From: Pirellulaceae bacterium
Lineage (GTDB): Bacteria; Planctomycetota; Planctomycetia; Pirellulales; Pirellulaceae
Length of the DNA stretch: 64,000 bases
Assembly (NCBI GenBank): GCA_023382975.1
Contig: JAHDXO010000017.1
Span: forward strand, 1 to 64,000
Direction of reading: 5' to 3'
Made by a program: the position numbers and the translations under genes. This document shows, piece by piece, positions 61,401 to 64,000 of this stretch. Within the stretch, counting starts at the first letter, position 1, and every line of letters starts with the position of its first letter. The notes beneath the pieces are model-generated. The model did no database searches and had not been told where the DNA came from. It was given only the letters and a program-made list of their open reading frames with translations.

Positions 61401-64000
61401 GAGGACGCCGATTACGAACTGCACGAAACGTTCCGCGTCGATTTCGAACTCGTCAGCACGGACGTCATCACGCCGCGGAATCCGCCCGGCGCGGCCCCCG
61501 TCACGCTGCTCACCACGCGGGTGGACTCCACGATCCGCAACGACGACCCCGAATGCGCCGCGCCGTCGTTGGTGTGCTACAGTTTCGACCAGCATCCGCC
61601 GCAGAAACTCGGCGGTAACTTCGTCTACGGATACACGCTCGACCCGATCCTCGGCGACAAACGCTTGACGGCCGAGCCGTTTTCGCACAACGAAGATCTG
61701 CTGGCGGTCGCGTCGGTCAATCCGCTGGACCGGGATTCCGTCGGCGTGCCGATGGTGAATCCGCACCACGAGCCCGCCCCGGTCACGCCCGCGGCGGGCA
61801 CGGACCAATGGATTGCGGACAAGCAGGCGGATCTGTCGGAGAACTTGATCGTCAATCCCGCCGAAGTCACTTCCGGCGCAGCCCCCGGCAACTTCGTTCC
61901 CGGCTGGTTTGCCTCCAGCGGTTTCTGGAAGACCCGTTCGAGCAATCCTGCCCCGGTCGTTGGGAGCCGTTATTTCCATGCCGGATCGTCTTTCGCGCCC
62001 GGCGCAATCGCCCGCTTGTTTCAGGACGTGGACGTCAGTCAGTTTGCCCAGGCGATCGACGGCGGCGCCCAGGCATTTCAGTTCGAGGGACAGGTGCGTG
62101 TCGGCGCGACCTCGCCGCGCGATACGGCGCGCATCCTGGTGCGGTACCTGGATCAGAACAAGCAGCCGCTGGCTACGTTTGATTCCGGCGCGCGGACCAA
62201 CACCAGTTCGTGGAACGTGGTGAGCGATCTCCGCACGGCCCCGTCGGGAACTCGCTTCGTGCGGGTCGAGTTGATCGGGCAGGACCATTCGGCGTTCTCC
62301 TTCTTCGGCGGCGACATCAGCGCGTATTTCGACGGCTTGTCGCTGCGGGCCGTACTGCCCAACTACTACGAATTCACCTTCGGCTACGCGGAGCCGAAGA
62401 CGGTCCGGCTTCAACCTTACGATCCGGGCGCCAGCAGGATCGAGGTGTTCTCGATCACGCACCTCGACTTCTGGGACCGGGCGGCCGAGGCAGGCCCCGT
62501 GCAGTGGGAAATCCGTTCGAGCCGGGATGGCTTTGCCAGCTCGCTGGCCAGCGGGTCCACCCACCCCGGCGACTTCGGCCATAACGTCCGCGTGCCGATC
62601 GCCGGGCACGGATGCATCCTGCCGAACAGCGGCCCGCTCACGTTCCGCATCTACGGCTTCAGCCCGAGCGACGCGGACTGGACCGTGGACAACGTGTCGG
62701 TCGTGGGTTACTTCCATCCGTACAGCGACTGCAACGTGCCGCCCATCGCCGTCGACGACGACGCCTCGACCACTCCCGGCAATCCCATCACGATCGACTT
62801 GACCGGCAACGACATCGACCTGAACGGCGATCCGATTTTCGTGGTCGATGTGACCCAGCCCTCCGCGGGCACGGTGGTCTACGACGGCGACGGGACGGTG
62901 ACCTTCACGCCCGGCGCGGAGACCGATACGGATCAGACGTTTCGGTATACGATCAGCGACGGCCGCGGCGGAACGGACGAGGCGACCGTGACGATCCGGT
63001 TGCTGGACGAACCCAGCGGCGCCGACGATTCGTACACCATCGACGCCAATACAACCTTGTCATCGAATGTACTGGCCAACGACGATCGCGGCGATGGTGG
63101 GCCGCTGGAGGCTGCGGTCGTCGAGTTCCCGGCGTTTGCGGCCAACTTCTCGTTCCAGGCCAACGGTTCCTTTACCTACGTACCGCTAGCGGATTTCACG
63201 GGCACTGATGGTTTCCTTTACAAAGCAGGCAACAACTTGGGGGTCTTCGAGGCCACCGTCACGATCGAGGTGGACAAGCCGGCCCCGCCGGTGGCCATCA
63301 ACGACTTCTACAGTGCGACCGAAGACACCCAACGTTCTGTCGGAGCCCCTGGCGTTCTCGCGAACGACAACCTGGGCGCCGGGGGTGCCCTGACGGCCGT
63401 TCTCGTGAGCGGACCGGCGCACGCCCTGGAATTCGACTTGCTGCCCAACGGTTCCTTCACCTACCGCCCGCAACTGAATTTCCACGGCACGGATTCCTTC
63501 GAATACCGAGCGGAAAACAACACCGGCTCGTCCACGGCGGTCGTCGTCTTGACGGTCAACGCCGTCAACGACGCGCCGGTCGCGGAAGACGGCTCGCAAG
63601 AAATCCCCCAGGGCAGTACCGGCGTCACCATTTCCTTGCAGCCGCTGGTCACCGACGTGGACAACGCGCCCAGCGAACTAACGTTCCAGATCGTCAGCGG
63701 CGTGACGAAGGGCACACTGACCAGCAACGGAGGCGGATCATACACCTATCAGCCGAACGCCAGCTTCGATGGCCAGGACCAGTTCACGTTCCGAGCCAGC
63801 GACGGCAGCAAGACCAGCAACACCGCGACCTTTACGTTCACGCAAGTAAACGTAAACGTGGGAATAATCGACCCGCCCGGTGGCGGCGGCACCGTGACGC
63901 CGGGAACCGTGACGGTGGGCACCGTGGGGATTCAGACGGGCGACCAGACCTCGACATTCGCGGGCGGCTTCACTCTGGGCCTCGCACTGGACGGGTTCCT
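37410..64000 (+). CDS. giant modular surface/adhesin-like protein (3' end beyond the window)
   Basis: One frame stays open from ATG 37410 to the last base, at least 8,863 codons. GGGAG nine bases upstream supports the start. The N-terminus is basic (DIRRRRRRAIRS) and then has AERLEPRLPLA, matching the LEPR-XLL element of very large secreted planctomycete proteins. In order: a CTLRAAI-type parallel beta-helix, a second beta-helix with GTDxxGT turns, three W-G-G/N-W modules, recurrent LFPD...RRDG modules, four cadherin-like domains, more LFPD modules, a calcium-loop block, F-x-x-G-x-F repeats, Calx-beta domains, a beta-sandwich and four more cadherin-like domains. Few Cys are present and no transmembrane helix is obvious. 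Probably calcium-stabilised and extracellular. Any C-terminal anchor or dockerin is outside the window. Confidence 0.9.
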   Translation, partial: MFTQRSLDIRRRRRRAIRSAFFHPLAERLEPRLPLATFAVNANHDAVDADPDDGVCDSDLGTSGQQCTLRAAIMQANAWPGDDEILLPAGTYNLSLPGAAEDAAATGDLDITDGLTIRGDGAATTIIDAQNLDRVFDVVGSVVVDISGVTIRNGSAAEGGGLRRNASASVTIRDSVLQDNTASLRGGGLFSGPFSGGSVTIERSTIDGNQSSLWGGGIYNAGTLAIRDSEIRSNTAIVSGEDDGGSGGSGGGIYNRGTLTVTGSTLAGNTVDGYGGGLFQPGDGNTATLTNSTVSGNTAAEGGGIYQAVGSGSGSVELLNVTLFDNEGTSGGGGIDGDGNGTITLTNTIIAGNVGGDCGANANVTSGGRNLESAGTCGFNDADDLIFANPHLDPVLRNNGGPTRTHALLPGSPAIDAGDDAVLDPPVSLTTDQRGNGFPRSFGSHVDIGAYEASGIVFVVTTTADSGPGSLRQAILDANATANADVTGDGDPELDQIVFNLPADDARHFYYQDDGIAGQVTPANVATTTAHDDATIADIDPDWPHSWFSIELASSLPEITDAVSIDGYTQAGAQPNTNPVKAPDGAMQGLDTILKVEVQDPRTSRTFGEPFGLLTITAGGSTVHGLNISRSPGAVIALETGGGNAVAGNFLGTDVSGTLAMGDRSSGLFLDGSPNNVIGGATAEARNVISGNRGGGVFVDSAGAGGNRLEGNFIGPDATGTTGIGNFGGGVFVIGNNDTLIARNLVSGNNGGGIFVVAEDSGDPGRPADDNVVEENFVGTNAAGDAEIENSGGGVFLVGAPRSRVIGNLISGHGAGGLFIVEDVIQVAGEFLTIGSDETVIQGNLIGTDRTGTQVVGNCCGISVRQSADVVIGGTTPEARNVISGNGEAISVSQATGTVVQGNYVGVDISGTNPLPNTWGSLFIDSGTVVGGTEPGAGNVVSFNGGGITGGSDNVIAGNVISSNAFYGVRVSGDGNVIQGNTITANTYHGVAVAGGAGNVISENSIFGNYDPDDPGAVALGIDLLEGFSPGVTANDPGDADAGPNGLQNFPVLTAVRPTATNVTIEGTLNSTPGGTFRIEFFANDAADPSGHGEGQQFLGGTTTDPTDANGDVSFSVTLPIPAPLRPFITATATDPAGNTSEFSQALAVSEANGVVFWDGGGGDFNWNNPLNWSTNTLPGSDDDVEISAAFAGITIAHTSGSTTINRLSSQANLTLAGSTFSLATDSTIEGALAFSSGTLTGDGALTVNTFTWSGGTMNGAGATTVTTSFDHGGSVFLARRLNNQGTAVSTTGTLTIGFGGVLHNHAGALFDMQQNGSVQNLWGGSAEFINDGTFRKSAGTDISNVGIPFQNNGAVEIETGEVRIAAGGSSIGNFTLATDSELRITNGSFTVHDGVAFSGGQVRLTGGDFTTSGDVTVDDFFFTGGTVTGTGELTLHTLTWTGGSMSGTGATTVTTTLTHSGGIFLSRQFNNQGTADWFGSTLTIGFGGVYHNQAGAVFDARGDGSIQNNWGGSAQFINDGTFRKTAGTGAGGSGIHIPLENSGIVEAQVGTLLINGTLANYNAATMALTGGVYRVHSTLKIAGADIRTNAATIELLDQNASIVNSSNNDALANLGVIAPEGVLRLRDGFEMFLPGELVHQGELDLGALSAIGVQAEFRQQAGGRLIVELPTASSGAIFSFSADSVYLDGSLHVTMQDGFVPTVDDEFLVVHTEPDARFGEFSSITTQGLPDELVLEPRYLHDRVTLVAAELGANGVWDGGGGADTSWHNPLNWSNDVLPGADDDVLIPAEFVGETIFLTTGTTSVNSLTSHAHVTIVSGTLSIESESTIHAALTLAGGVLDGPGTLTVLGTLYWTGGTMSGSGVTRAEGDLLMSGGSKGLSGRTLQNVSQGLWTGGSWSMGAGGVLQNLAGATFDVAVDLSIGTSGGAGVQEIQNAGTFLKSVGSAQTDLPVQFTNTGIVEVQTGTVRIIHGFTQLAGSTVLNGGNVSSTQIFNLQGGHLIGTGMVTANVSNSGGTVSPGTSPGRLTITGNYTQGPAGRLAIEIGGLAAGTEFDQLVVGGTAALAGTLAVDLIDDFAPGVGNTFLIINGTTTGGFDTRNLPALPAGREWALQSGSVVLAVLGVTPNGVWDAGGDGTSWHDAANWSNDVLPGPGDDVIIDVAGAPTIVHSQDATQIKSLVSTETIVLSGGSLEVLNPSTIDGAFTVGGSGGLIVGSELAFHGPFALTGAGKVSGTSELTINGPFTWSGGRLSGSATTTLAGGGAITGAATKFMVDSHTLNNQGVLTWHGAGEVFAGENHAPVFNNLPGAEFIIHTDTVFFTSPTADGTFHNEGRVVKQSGGGTASLDGVFTNRGEVEVASGRLQMAGGYTQAAGRTILSGGELESPTPLDIQAGTVTGSGRIVGGLINAGTVEVAGPNATGTLVVIGDYTQTDTGVLEIELGGASLGQYDRLEVNAAGAAGGQALLDGTLAVSLIDGFVPATDDEFAVLTAAAVNGNFADFTASDPGNGTTLVRQIGASTVSVIVAQDEQDQARIILNEGWQQLRSLLTDLPALLGEPQLSLPLLSDEIDALAVLHTTIGQTFDGFLTPVDTSVGSVGELAQHLENRGFTVICEDGTGTCNDGDVLRVGLLADAAQLAPIDATFAVHLDPIGAFGQLGVSGSIAALLASLASLEFGLDDQGFFVDADAMFGAQVSGAASAAGTFGPFDVTADGAIDVTTRLDFAGIDADGDGKLHLDELNDMSRYGRSNVTLDGADAALQLDLEIGLLDYVDADGDPANNTVHGGDPFQVRVTTAVIGSASTSGGFDFTWDGVELLNPDVDGDGVQDFTTAVLVENMRRLAQDVIRGDRSVLQDDLLAALGLDKLPLTDTPLADGLDFAQTLADFVLDNTQVLHVIEFDTIEAWLNGGLPQEPEELIRLGIDLDALPVDSLGDLAENYLGVDPDLAAAMGELGSANATLDGQLVLGFDTSGQSFYLLAQSDAISGATSLKLQLEFTADLASPRLDNDVIELGDGSRIEYAPLVSLTLGSGDGKYRVGDPLLLDMTVSSAPLEIFADQAVLFPGRDDGQGGASPIRAGADMIAGQLDLATGAFTLGASQAWVEVGTALRMSAEDVTFTLDPNDPAANALLAVGDDARLEFPELDGLPTGTIERFAIHRNKIVVDDLRVALDGGTSDLAAASVLADLIEFENLELVLNLLVDVDGTSISLGDGSRLAVTADTAVLFPDLAEAVLRVEDDDDTDQRSGLEGTYSFETGVFDFRARRLRGSLAGLLDVDVTAPDADTPAVSLFYDPNGPSTDTFLALGHLTAELAVLQELAGAPSVGLSNLVIRRDGRFRLDGGVVEFPDGYNQRLGLAGVVPIEFDQVSVVFPDNDQFAVAAADLFNQMRVDVTATVDLTPYEDETLDVSLMIDGQDVSDGGTVAFQLHVVSLRDGQFRFQDFGPTALGFTGLTLPDSSVVNGVLMIGRFDEFGELRPIPEADALATFEQFCPAREDGRPLDDPAARVIGCAQVVGSSVFPGDLVIELAGDLSFGPNRATHLVAVGSVAYDAGGEVDPVVGSASARFRLAVDTFLTEQAPFFDLNVHAELLDVELTDLVFQIPDANDPILTLEVARARFFFSDPDPQTGAKAELFDVTATLNRLPNWEPITIERMLGFDDVDLNGAPNPDGILDGFQIDNAFASLTGFLGEADSRLLQLDNLTLLIPSLSVRNATAGGDTIVGGDVQGRILVTAEAAEVLPDLDGFTGLLTGIGGSIDLSTGAVDVRADEALVRIGPALEVVTRDVAFSFVPNDPDPSAELLSIGRATFRVPAVPNLPVGFVNKLVIRRDGVSIAGLGVLGALAMDDRTITAVNQPVAIDVLANDLSLYGDPLTIAAVETVNLPGGPIAGSVQIVGDQLVYTPPAGTVDVRETFTYALDDGSGVHTTATVTVSIVGPDSTSPAGGPEARDDGAATESDKPVEIDVLENDADHEPGGGKTIVQVTQPEHGRVIVVREEGRRDRVVYIPDGTHSGEDRFTYVVEDQHGRRSEGSVTVVVRAEHEDPAPAAVDDQVLTTAGVTITIAVLANDVTTSGGLQVDSFDAVATENGGVIRNAGDADRLDYTPPPNFTGRDSFTYTLVDGSGRTDTATVFVWVDPAVPDPNDPSDPPHVALIAGDDALQTSAGQSASVAVLANDRLLVDGVEAAAGMTDLRIVGVSPPEHGTVATDTFSGALVYTPAPGFAGRDRFLYTVHDRISGRTDTAAVEVVVTAPVQFGIPTLVEIRNPRLSIDADATFDANGVTFSGGSRVTVSASGIAVFPDEDTPKLDGAVVAVNASASIDVASGDFSLQAGQAAVQLGESLLLTATGNGPNEPGLQVTIAAGVNEIGVLRNLQLFWLDPEFGGLPTEALPGQIDLIQLRRDGFLVQFTLEDDATTIGPAGSPILELTAPVLQATIDVTVVPQLSIQGSVHVSAMSATLFPDGSGGGLAHVIGGFDVHGNAVPGVAGLLDLGTGKVDLTFHQFNATFGGLFHVEALPDEVFDATAGGLVTVPAVSFHFDPGGSANDELLVIPDVTATIPALEAGGLTPRLEIDDFGVRRSGKPFLGRAEAILPSGYNKAAGLAELIPVEVNSILLDFPDKNNLDSFTASVTGQVLVAQLAELLPFTPIVHIGATSEIDDPVNPTGDVVSFDPATNGQFAFEIDVASLSAGEIRPRNVGPITLGFDDFDFGGVVLKGLITLGGYQDGQFIGDVSGQAEIVATNGPSQVGAAVTFTGCIDFGQYCETPDPGLDPPLSTTTPDVGLQLRGTAELFAGGTGGGASGAADAQVVFSLLVGASLLDQPPYVQIDDFRAHVEEVQFDFLFQVGDLMILSGEIQSDGTTTTIPVMSVEFPQFPFLQGGQVSNVVIADGLVTIDEVTITLVDGTIGSNPRLLAAEDLQVTIRNLSIDTANGLLVNHPAGDLVVMLTADSATLLPDEGAAGLASVSIDADNGGGVTAAGSCVANEPHALVGCFDLSGNLSLAADRFTANLADVFEIVLNDVSLQFGPSVGPADPLLEVGTATARFATGLIGDGLLPDVEFTVRSDQVGGNGLVIGRDGSVAIDVVEAVFSQPADAPSLPVLELLPFRLHRIAVNFDDPGDFDQFTVGVTGEFDFSGLELPFTPIVQINPPGGSVCSTADAPVPPTNAFSFELHVDSLASGQLRPGNIESVAFGFHDLMFGEITIEACLALGGQSGSVFGGDFAGRLKVDGLGDVLDADFGAGQISLHGAEIELAGHLAPGFLTGGPTELFVEVDGDIDVRFSLADVVDLAGVGFNFDMTVTNPAGELAPAFEFNFNQLRVDSMQINILDQVVLTSENAVLNFRDPDKEFIPGDPFSWLPDTLATFDVVRLELPGLDGFGGEARNLVIGNDFLPELPGLALQMNFGDALEDLFLWLPFEVTSFGVGFHENLYEAITLEDGTALSLQDIFSGAILDAVDIADIPLPFDVFFSGGIGGAVGDFPLPFTADVTDLQLDLQKLKTGIGKIASGQLPDGGDFPIKDLNGVSIAIDPFSLIPNIPFNVSGGLSFGQVNVDTDGNGIEDTSSIFGRIFGEFKFGDIGAGIDLVISDRGPVMATVEVPLAIGPLGQTTLVISKVSGGIVFGVPTLRSVDDPLELVTDPVFTEPLEISDERIRDALATLIRENKFTWQEDFTVGLAGEITSVAVAGLVTGEGSFVINAKSPLNPDLQQSLNPEVRILGTANIKALGFPLGRAGLLIDLADPLNAEVSFAFAAPAPDNPLGFLLPAEAKLGAKLSFEGVAETMLVGLHSFFSALGENVAEIGEPFIGAGLDRLARRLDADHGSELARALLDTNNNGTIEPSEERPITLNFVLARLVGFHDADGNGRYDDDETSAAGRFDATLVNGEIQYSYSPLSAATSANVAGIVPATFSDVRNLQETAAGRLGQIVRVTNALTTDLFLSLGDLNALRQSVTAGNPNAFDPTALEQALRDVRQNGLRLLNAMSDSIVDAAVQALDASAQAFLEIFNPSLVVNGNIQPLIFGFSMGDPLAEVEIIINKDQVSFALAGSIGKTLAKTGVAGAFSVALAVLGIEDRLEFGYSLDLPDELVFAYVNGAAPDGRSLLDTLIDAINPFSGWEVLISGELAIHGFRVGKVSGLMFGPQVNAAGELEPSGLFGLRVVDLTKIPFTDESQHDEEGTPDEAEFLRVENDPALIPVGRHNQYINAMRYGGMLLTGQLFMPALIRDPIEVFDSIDWTPPEAPADFPSNDLIQDGITTFNLVGEYREWLTGIYEGLTRNEEYSRIQMFIPSPAVLFEDLAEFALAAMNPPPPGTPKPRPYYLDAYGADEPVPGRPVEQLFSDEAPGRIGLPPEPFDDVNGNGVLDDPQNADAFQDNNGNGVWDGGDGYLDVNGNGQYDVGEPFIEFDGRHAFIVGADGTEIEIPTGELWIDLNGDSQPSAEMFIDLNGDGFYFPGGYFEDLGDGLFQAGEAFHDRDGDGIFNAIRLTQAADGTLFIDANGDGVLGDGEIVPSFVVRQDVVLMNAAAGVAVTIPVYFTAGPGDAFIDANGNGRFDAGETLIELDGVPGPSTDLFIDSNGDGRFNPSESYTDTGNGQYDLGETFFDGFRGGTFDAGLVNGVLDPGEAFSDGFVNGQYIQAMDNGLLDDGEILLDGVVGATFDKNLVNGLYDEDEWYFDIGDGAYTYAEPFVDQGGDGVYNVGGNEEFDDLNGNGVWDGAEAFVDAGNGVFDGPRNPANQPPRRLATVADPNAVVDPQLGTTIIDILNTFYIEGYDDTRLLGVDLGKFFFQLTPQGFRAETALPWLADLQAFAEIRYREIDARQALQDILQSPLISRMVDTAAGPGAVDTIHDLFLGERPLVAFPDMMLPLPVMGLEAAFSLAPPDGDDQVDSLPEWLADVLGLPAQVVAVPDGVSADALFGFYTPGFGDPADGDTGSKVYGGFRVDARVDLPGLLENARLVVDSEFPSSPETLLLPNFEATVTADELNVSVPIVGLPNLGNLLFVEGPQPGHDPNPVILHLSKRAGAMTADVGARVLLLPDANHADAALTLVANGFLQADLDASDGTPAGLFGSVLLSAGTGPVASPADTTETLTGNLFEFDGQFSLHLNTTAVARDFQRRYELADGTVFEETIPVEAGPFVAIHVGGTDPQTNPDARLSLLNDTFVLSGQFDLKAANDELRVQVENVTATLNVPTGNPANPRHTLAEFTADGDLFVGPDGIAGRLQLTLASGTALDTGHGFELDGSFTVEVNTTNQARCVDGNTPVAQCSPDELLEAGTYLRVVVAGSDPATDPLATLRIQDTADTDLFEINGQFVLEVNQTGLEVFARGDLEIFDWLSFGATGYFQVVTNPDTGAGQQAGFAALLNLCTAVGGVCSADPHSSPAEFGNDQFVFGGNFHFETNTTGVPVVLPNSLAAIPGGQTRILVSGLIGFGPEDAAGQRAAELQGNFELVRDTAGLLVTMDAAGGQLTSSLLGNFDVSGGLFLKDGGSLAASGIAAKLDIGVDLVARHGFELSGQFGFAANTGTTSVPQLGLDAGPFVEFSIADALLKLYEFKLSGDLFVRLAAETHIEGTAALDLGPFGTIGNLDASLTLAADGIAGTVDVGVDLEVGDFLTTDGRFTLVVNTTPRTIAGIDGPRVEVRLRAESDSTQPAVLTVADLFELEAKIDLEVDHTGLRARGSGTLTVANFLTGEVAGSLLITARFVEGRIDGQIDVFGIINGGLGVSLDRFGCVRVHEPFHAGPLVVSDPTGLVSFQVEFPLLGDANACMPHVYIADAAFREKNEGQNTSRNVTVRLTEPWANPDDDLTVTVRTTQLGAGSPILDHDEDPATAGIDYVTVSNRNVTFGMGDISRTFPVQIIGDNAMERDEVFLAEITDIEDDLEREVFSHSTLSDGKLVILDDDFPIPPRPIRVFVEAVGHSASSAAGTTLVAAFLESGYLQLRAENILPGEEVTIRYTVAQHAPALSAAQLNEDFHAGPADSTAAQGLVVLTSQTPQRVVTIFEDADYELHETFRVDFELVSTDVITPRNPPGAAPVTLLTTRVDSTIRNDDPECAAPSLVCYSFDQHPPQKLGGNFVYGYTLDPILGDKRLTAEPFSHNEDLLAVASVNPLDRDSVGVPMVNPHHEPAPVTPAAGTDQWIADKQADLSENLIVNPAEVTSGAAPGNFVPGWFASSGFWKTRSSNPAPVVGSRYFHAGSSFAPGAIARLFQDVDVSQFAQAIDGGAQAFQFEGQVRVGATSPRDTARILVRYLDQNKQPLATFDSGARTNTSSWNVVSDLRTAPSGTRFVRVELIGQDHSAFSFFGGDISAYFDGLSLRAVLPNYYEFTFGYAEPKTVRLQPYDPGASRIEVFSITHLDFWDRAAEAGPVQWEIRSSRDGFASSLASGSTHPGDFGHNVRVPIAGHGCILPNSGPLTFRIYGFSPSDADWTVDNVSVVGYFHPYSDCNVPPIAVDDDASTTPGNPITIDLTGNDIDLNGDPIFVVDVTQPSAGTVVYDGDGTVTFTPGAETDTDQTFRYTISDGRGGTDEATVTIRLLDEPSGADDSYTIDANTTLSSNVLANDDRGDGGPLEAAVVEFPAFAANFSFQANGSFTYVPLADFTGTDGFLYKAGNNLGVFEATVTIEVDKPAPPVAINDFYSATEDTQRSVGAPGVLANDNLGAGGALTAVLVSGPAHALEFDLLPNGSFTYRPQLNFHGTDSFEYRAENNTGSSTAVVVLTVNAVNDAPVAEDGSQEIPQGSTGVTISLQPLVTDVDNAPSELTFQIVSGVTKGTLTSNGGGSYTYQPNASFDGQDQFTFRASDGSKTSNTATFTFTQVNVNVGIIDPPGGGGTVTPGTVTVGTVGIQTGDQTSTFAGGFTLGLALDGF
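37500..40860 (+). other. two parallel beta-helix domains of the giant protein
   Basis: The first (to about 38780) opens with CTLRAAIMQANA and LPAGTYNLSLPG, runs through GGG(L/I)-containing coils such as AEGGGLRR and RGGGLFSG, and closes with GSPAIDAGDD...DIGAYEA, a choice-of-anchor ending. The second opens VTTTADSGPGSLRQAILDAN and has at least five coils with GNFLGTDVSGT, GNFIGPDATGT, ENFVGTNAAGD, GNLIGTDRTGT and GNYVGVDISGT, two of them directly preceded by EARNVISGN. These are pectate-lyase-like folds used for carbohydrate binding or adhesion. Confidence 0.8.
40875..44990 (+). repeat. three W-G-G/N-W beta-rich modules
   Basis: Each module opens with the same signature: WDGGGGDFNWNNPLNW with NTLPGSDDDV at about 40881, WDGGGGADTSWHNPLNW with DVLPGADDDV at about 42681, and WDAGGDGTSWHDAANW with DVLPGPGDDV at about 43797. 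Between them are Ser/Thr/Gly-rich strands with GGxxxGxG turns, as in autotransporter-like passenger repeats, closing with a segment of the form GGxAxLxGTLxVxLxDxFxP. Module lengths are about 1.8, 1.1 and 1.2 kb. Confidence 0.75.
46540..53100 (+). repeat. recurrent LFPD...RRDG module of the giant protein
   Basis: Six copies end in an arginine-Asp-Gly-like signature: HRNK (R at 46878), IRRDG (47397), IRRDG (48882), LRRDG (50598), VRRSG (51132) and IGRDG (52623). Most are preceded by an A-x-LFPD-type turn and a TG-x-x-D-x-R strand. After the copies at 47397, 51132 and 52623 comes a second module with an (I/V)-x-(L/V)-x-F-(P/D)-D strand, D/V-SL-x-x-G-Q-x-R-P and a GF-x-D strand; its SGYN-type turn is clear only after the first two. 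The family is not one I recognise. Confidence 0.65.
48930..50155 (+). repeat. four tandem cadherin-like (VLAND) domains, block 1
   Basis: Four units of roughly 95-110 residues, each with a (V/I)-D-V-L-x-N-D or A-V-L-A-N-D strand, a Y-x-P-x-x-x-F/T-G-x-D-x-F-x-Y core and an ending T-A-T-V-x-V. These are the bacterial Ig/cadherin-like repeats common in large adhesins. The block sits between two halves of the LFPD...RRDG region. Confidence 0.82.
56455..57595 (+). repeat. dense Asp/Asn/Gly calcium-loop block
   Basis: About 380 residues contain more than a dozen EF-hand or dockerin-type loops, for example DVNGNGVLDD, DNNGNGVWDGGD, DVNGNGQYDVGE, DLNGDGFYFPGG, DRDGDGIFN, DANGDGVLGDGE, DANGNGRFDAGE, DSNGDGRFNPSE and DLNGNGVWDGAE. 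The D-x-[DN]-x-[DN]-G pattern is that of Ca2+-binding loops. Isolated loops also occur at about 54890-55010. Confidence 0.8.
58677..60275 (+). repeat. F-x-x-G-x-F...N-T repeats
   Basis: Six related strand-turn-strand segments: FEFDGQFSLHLNTT (58680), FELDGSFTVEVNTT (59110), FEINGQFVLEVNQT (59312), FVFGGNFHFETNTT (59564), FELSGQFGFAANTG (59926) and TTDGRFTLVVNTT (60233). Spacing varies from about 200 to 430 bases, so they mark a shared beta-sheet element within larger domains rather than a strict tandem repeat. Confidence 0.6.
60690..61545 (+). other. Calx-beta domain(s) of the giant protein
   Basis: The first unit has KNEGQNTSRNVTVRLTEP, AGIDYVTVSNRNVTF and a GD-x-x-x-E-x-D-E-V-F-L-A-E-I segment closing in ILDDD, the full Calx-beta pattern. 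The second unit (from about 61114) is more divergent but has the closing E-D-A-D-Y-E-L-H-E-T-F and IRNDD. Calx-beta domains bind Ca2+ in extracellular adhesins. Confidence 0.7.
62745..63842 (+). repeat. four tandem cadherin-like (VLAND) domains, block 2
   Basis: Units begin AVDDDAS, GADDSYT, AINDFYS and APVAEDG and carry LTGNDIDLNGDP, NVLANDDRGDGG, GVLANDNLGAGG and a degenerate fourth, with Y-x-P-x-x-x-F-x-G-x-D-x-F-x-(Y/F) cores. They repeat the architecture seen at 48930-50155, separated by about 12.6 kb. The coding sequence continues past them to the window edge. Confidence 0.82.

Overview
The window looks like part of a planctomycete chromosome (Pirellulales-like). It is GC-rich. The evidence is a membrane-bound Ser/Thr kinase, SGNH hydrolases fused to TPR repeats, a Tat-exported Gfo/Idh/MocA oxidoreductase, a DUF4058 protein, an ABC-2 permease fused to a CPBP protease, a giant surface protein with a LEPR-XLL type N-terminus, and short dispersed palindromes between genes. 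No rRNA, tRNA, CRISPR array or intact insertion sequence was seen.

Layout. 1-8.2 kb holds housekeeping genes: glycerol-3-phosphate dehydrogenase, an exported alpha/beta hydrolase translationally coupled to a DmeF-type metal exporter, a nucleotidyltransferase-like protein overlapping a TPM-domain protein, thioredoxin and a class II photolyase. 8.3-16.0 kb holds an SGNH-TPR protein, a cytochrome P450 lacking the usual I-helix acid/threonine pair, a polytopic Ser/Thr kinase and a lipoxygenase whose five iron ligands can all be placed. The P450 is divergent from the kinase-lipoxygenase pair. I read this as a candidate bacterial oxylipin locus. 16.2-17.5 kb is a Gfo/Idh/MocA gene. 17.8-20.0 kb is a decayed type I restriction-modification locus: hsdR, hsdS and hsdM survive only as fragments, around an intact two-gene PIN-domain module that overlaps the dead hsdM start by ATGA. 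20.1-22.9 kb carries an SGNH-type secreted protein and a DUF4058 protein.

23.1-34.0 kb is a chaperone block (groEL1, groES, groEL2, dnaJ, grpE) followed by two zinc-ribbon genes (FmdB-like, YacG), a membrane protein and a Nat-type ABC exporter. A consensus sigma-54 -24/-12 promoter and an upstream dyad precede groEL1, and a clear intrinsic terminator follows groEL2. 34.0-37.4 kb encodes two glycosyltransferases of different folds.

From 37410 to the right edge one plus-strand frame is open without a stop: at least 8,863 codons, with the 3' end outside the window. It encodes a modular extracellular protein: LEPR-XLL-like N-terminus, two parallel beta-helices, three W-G-G/N-W modules, a recurrent LFPD...RRDG module with conserved spacing, two four-domain cadherin-like blocks, a dense block of Asp/Asn/Gly calcium-type loops, and Calx-beta domains. 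All calls rest on reading the sequence and recalled family features; no database search was run.
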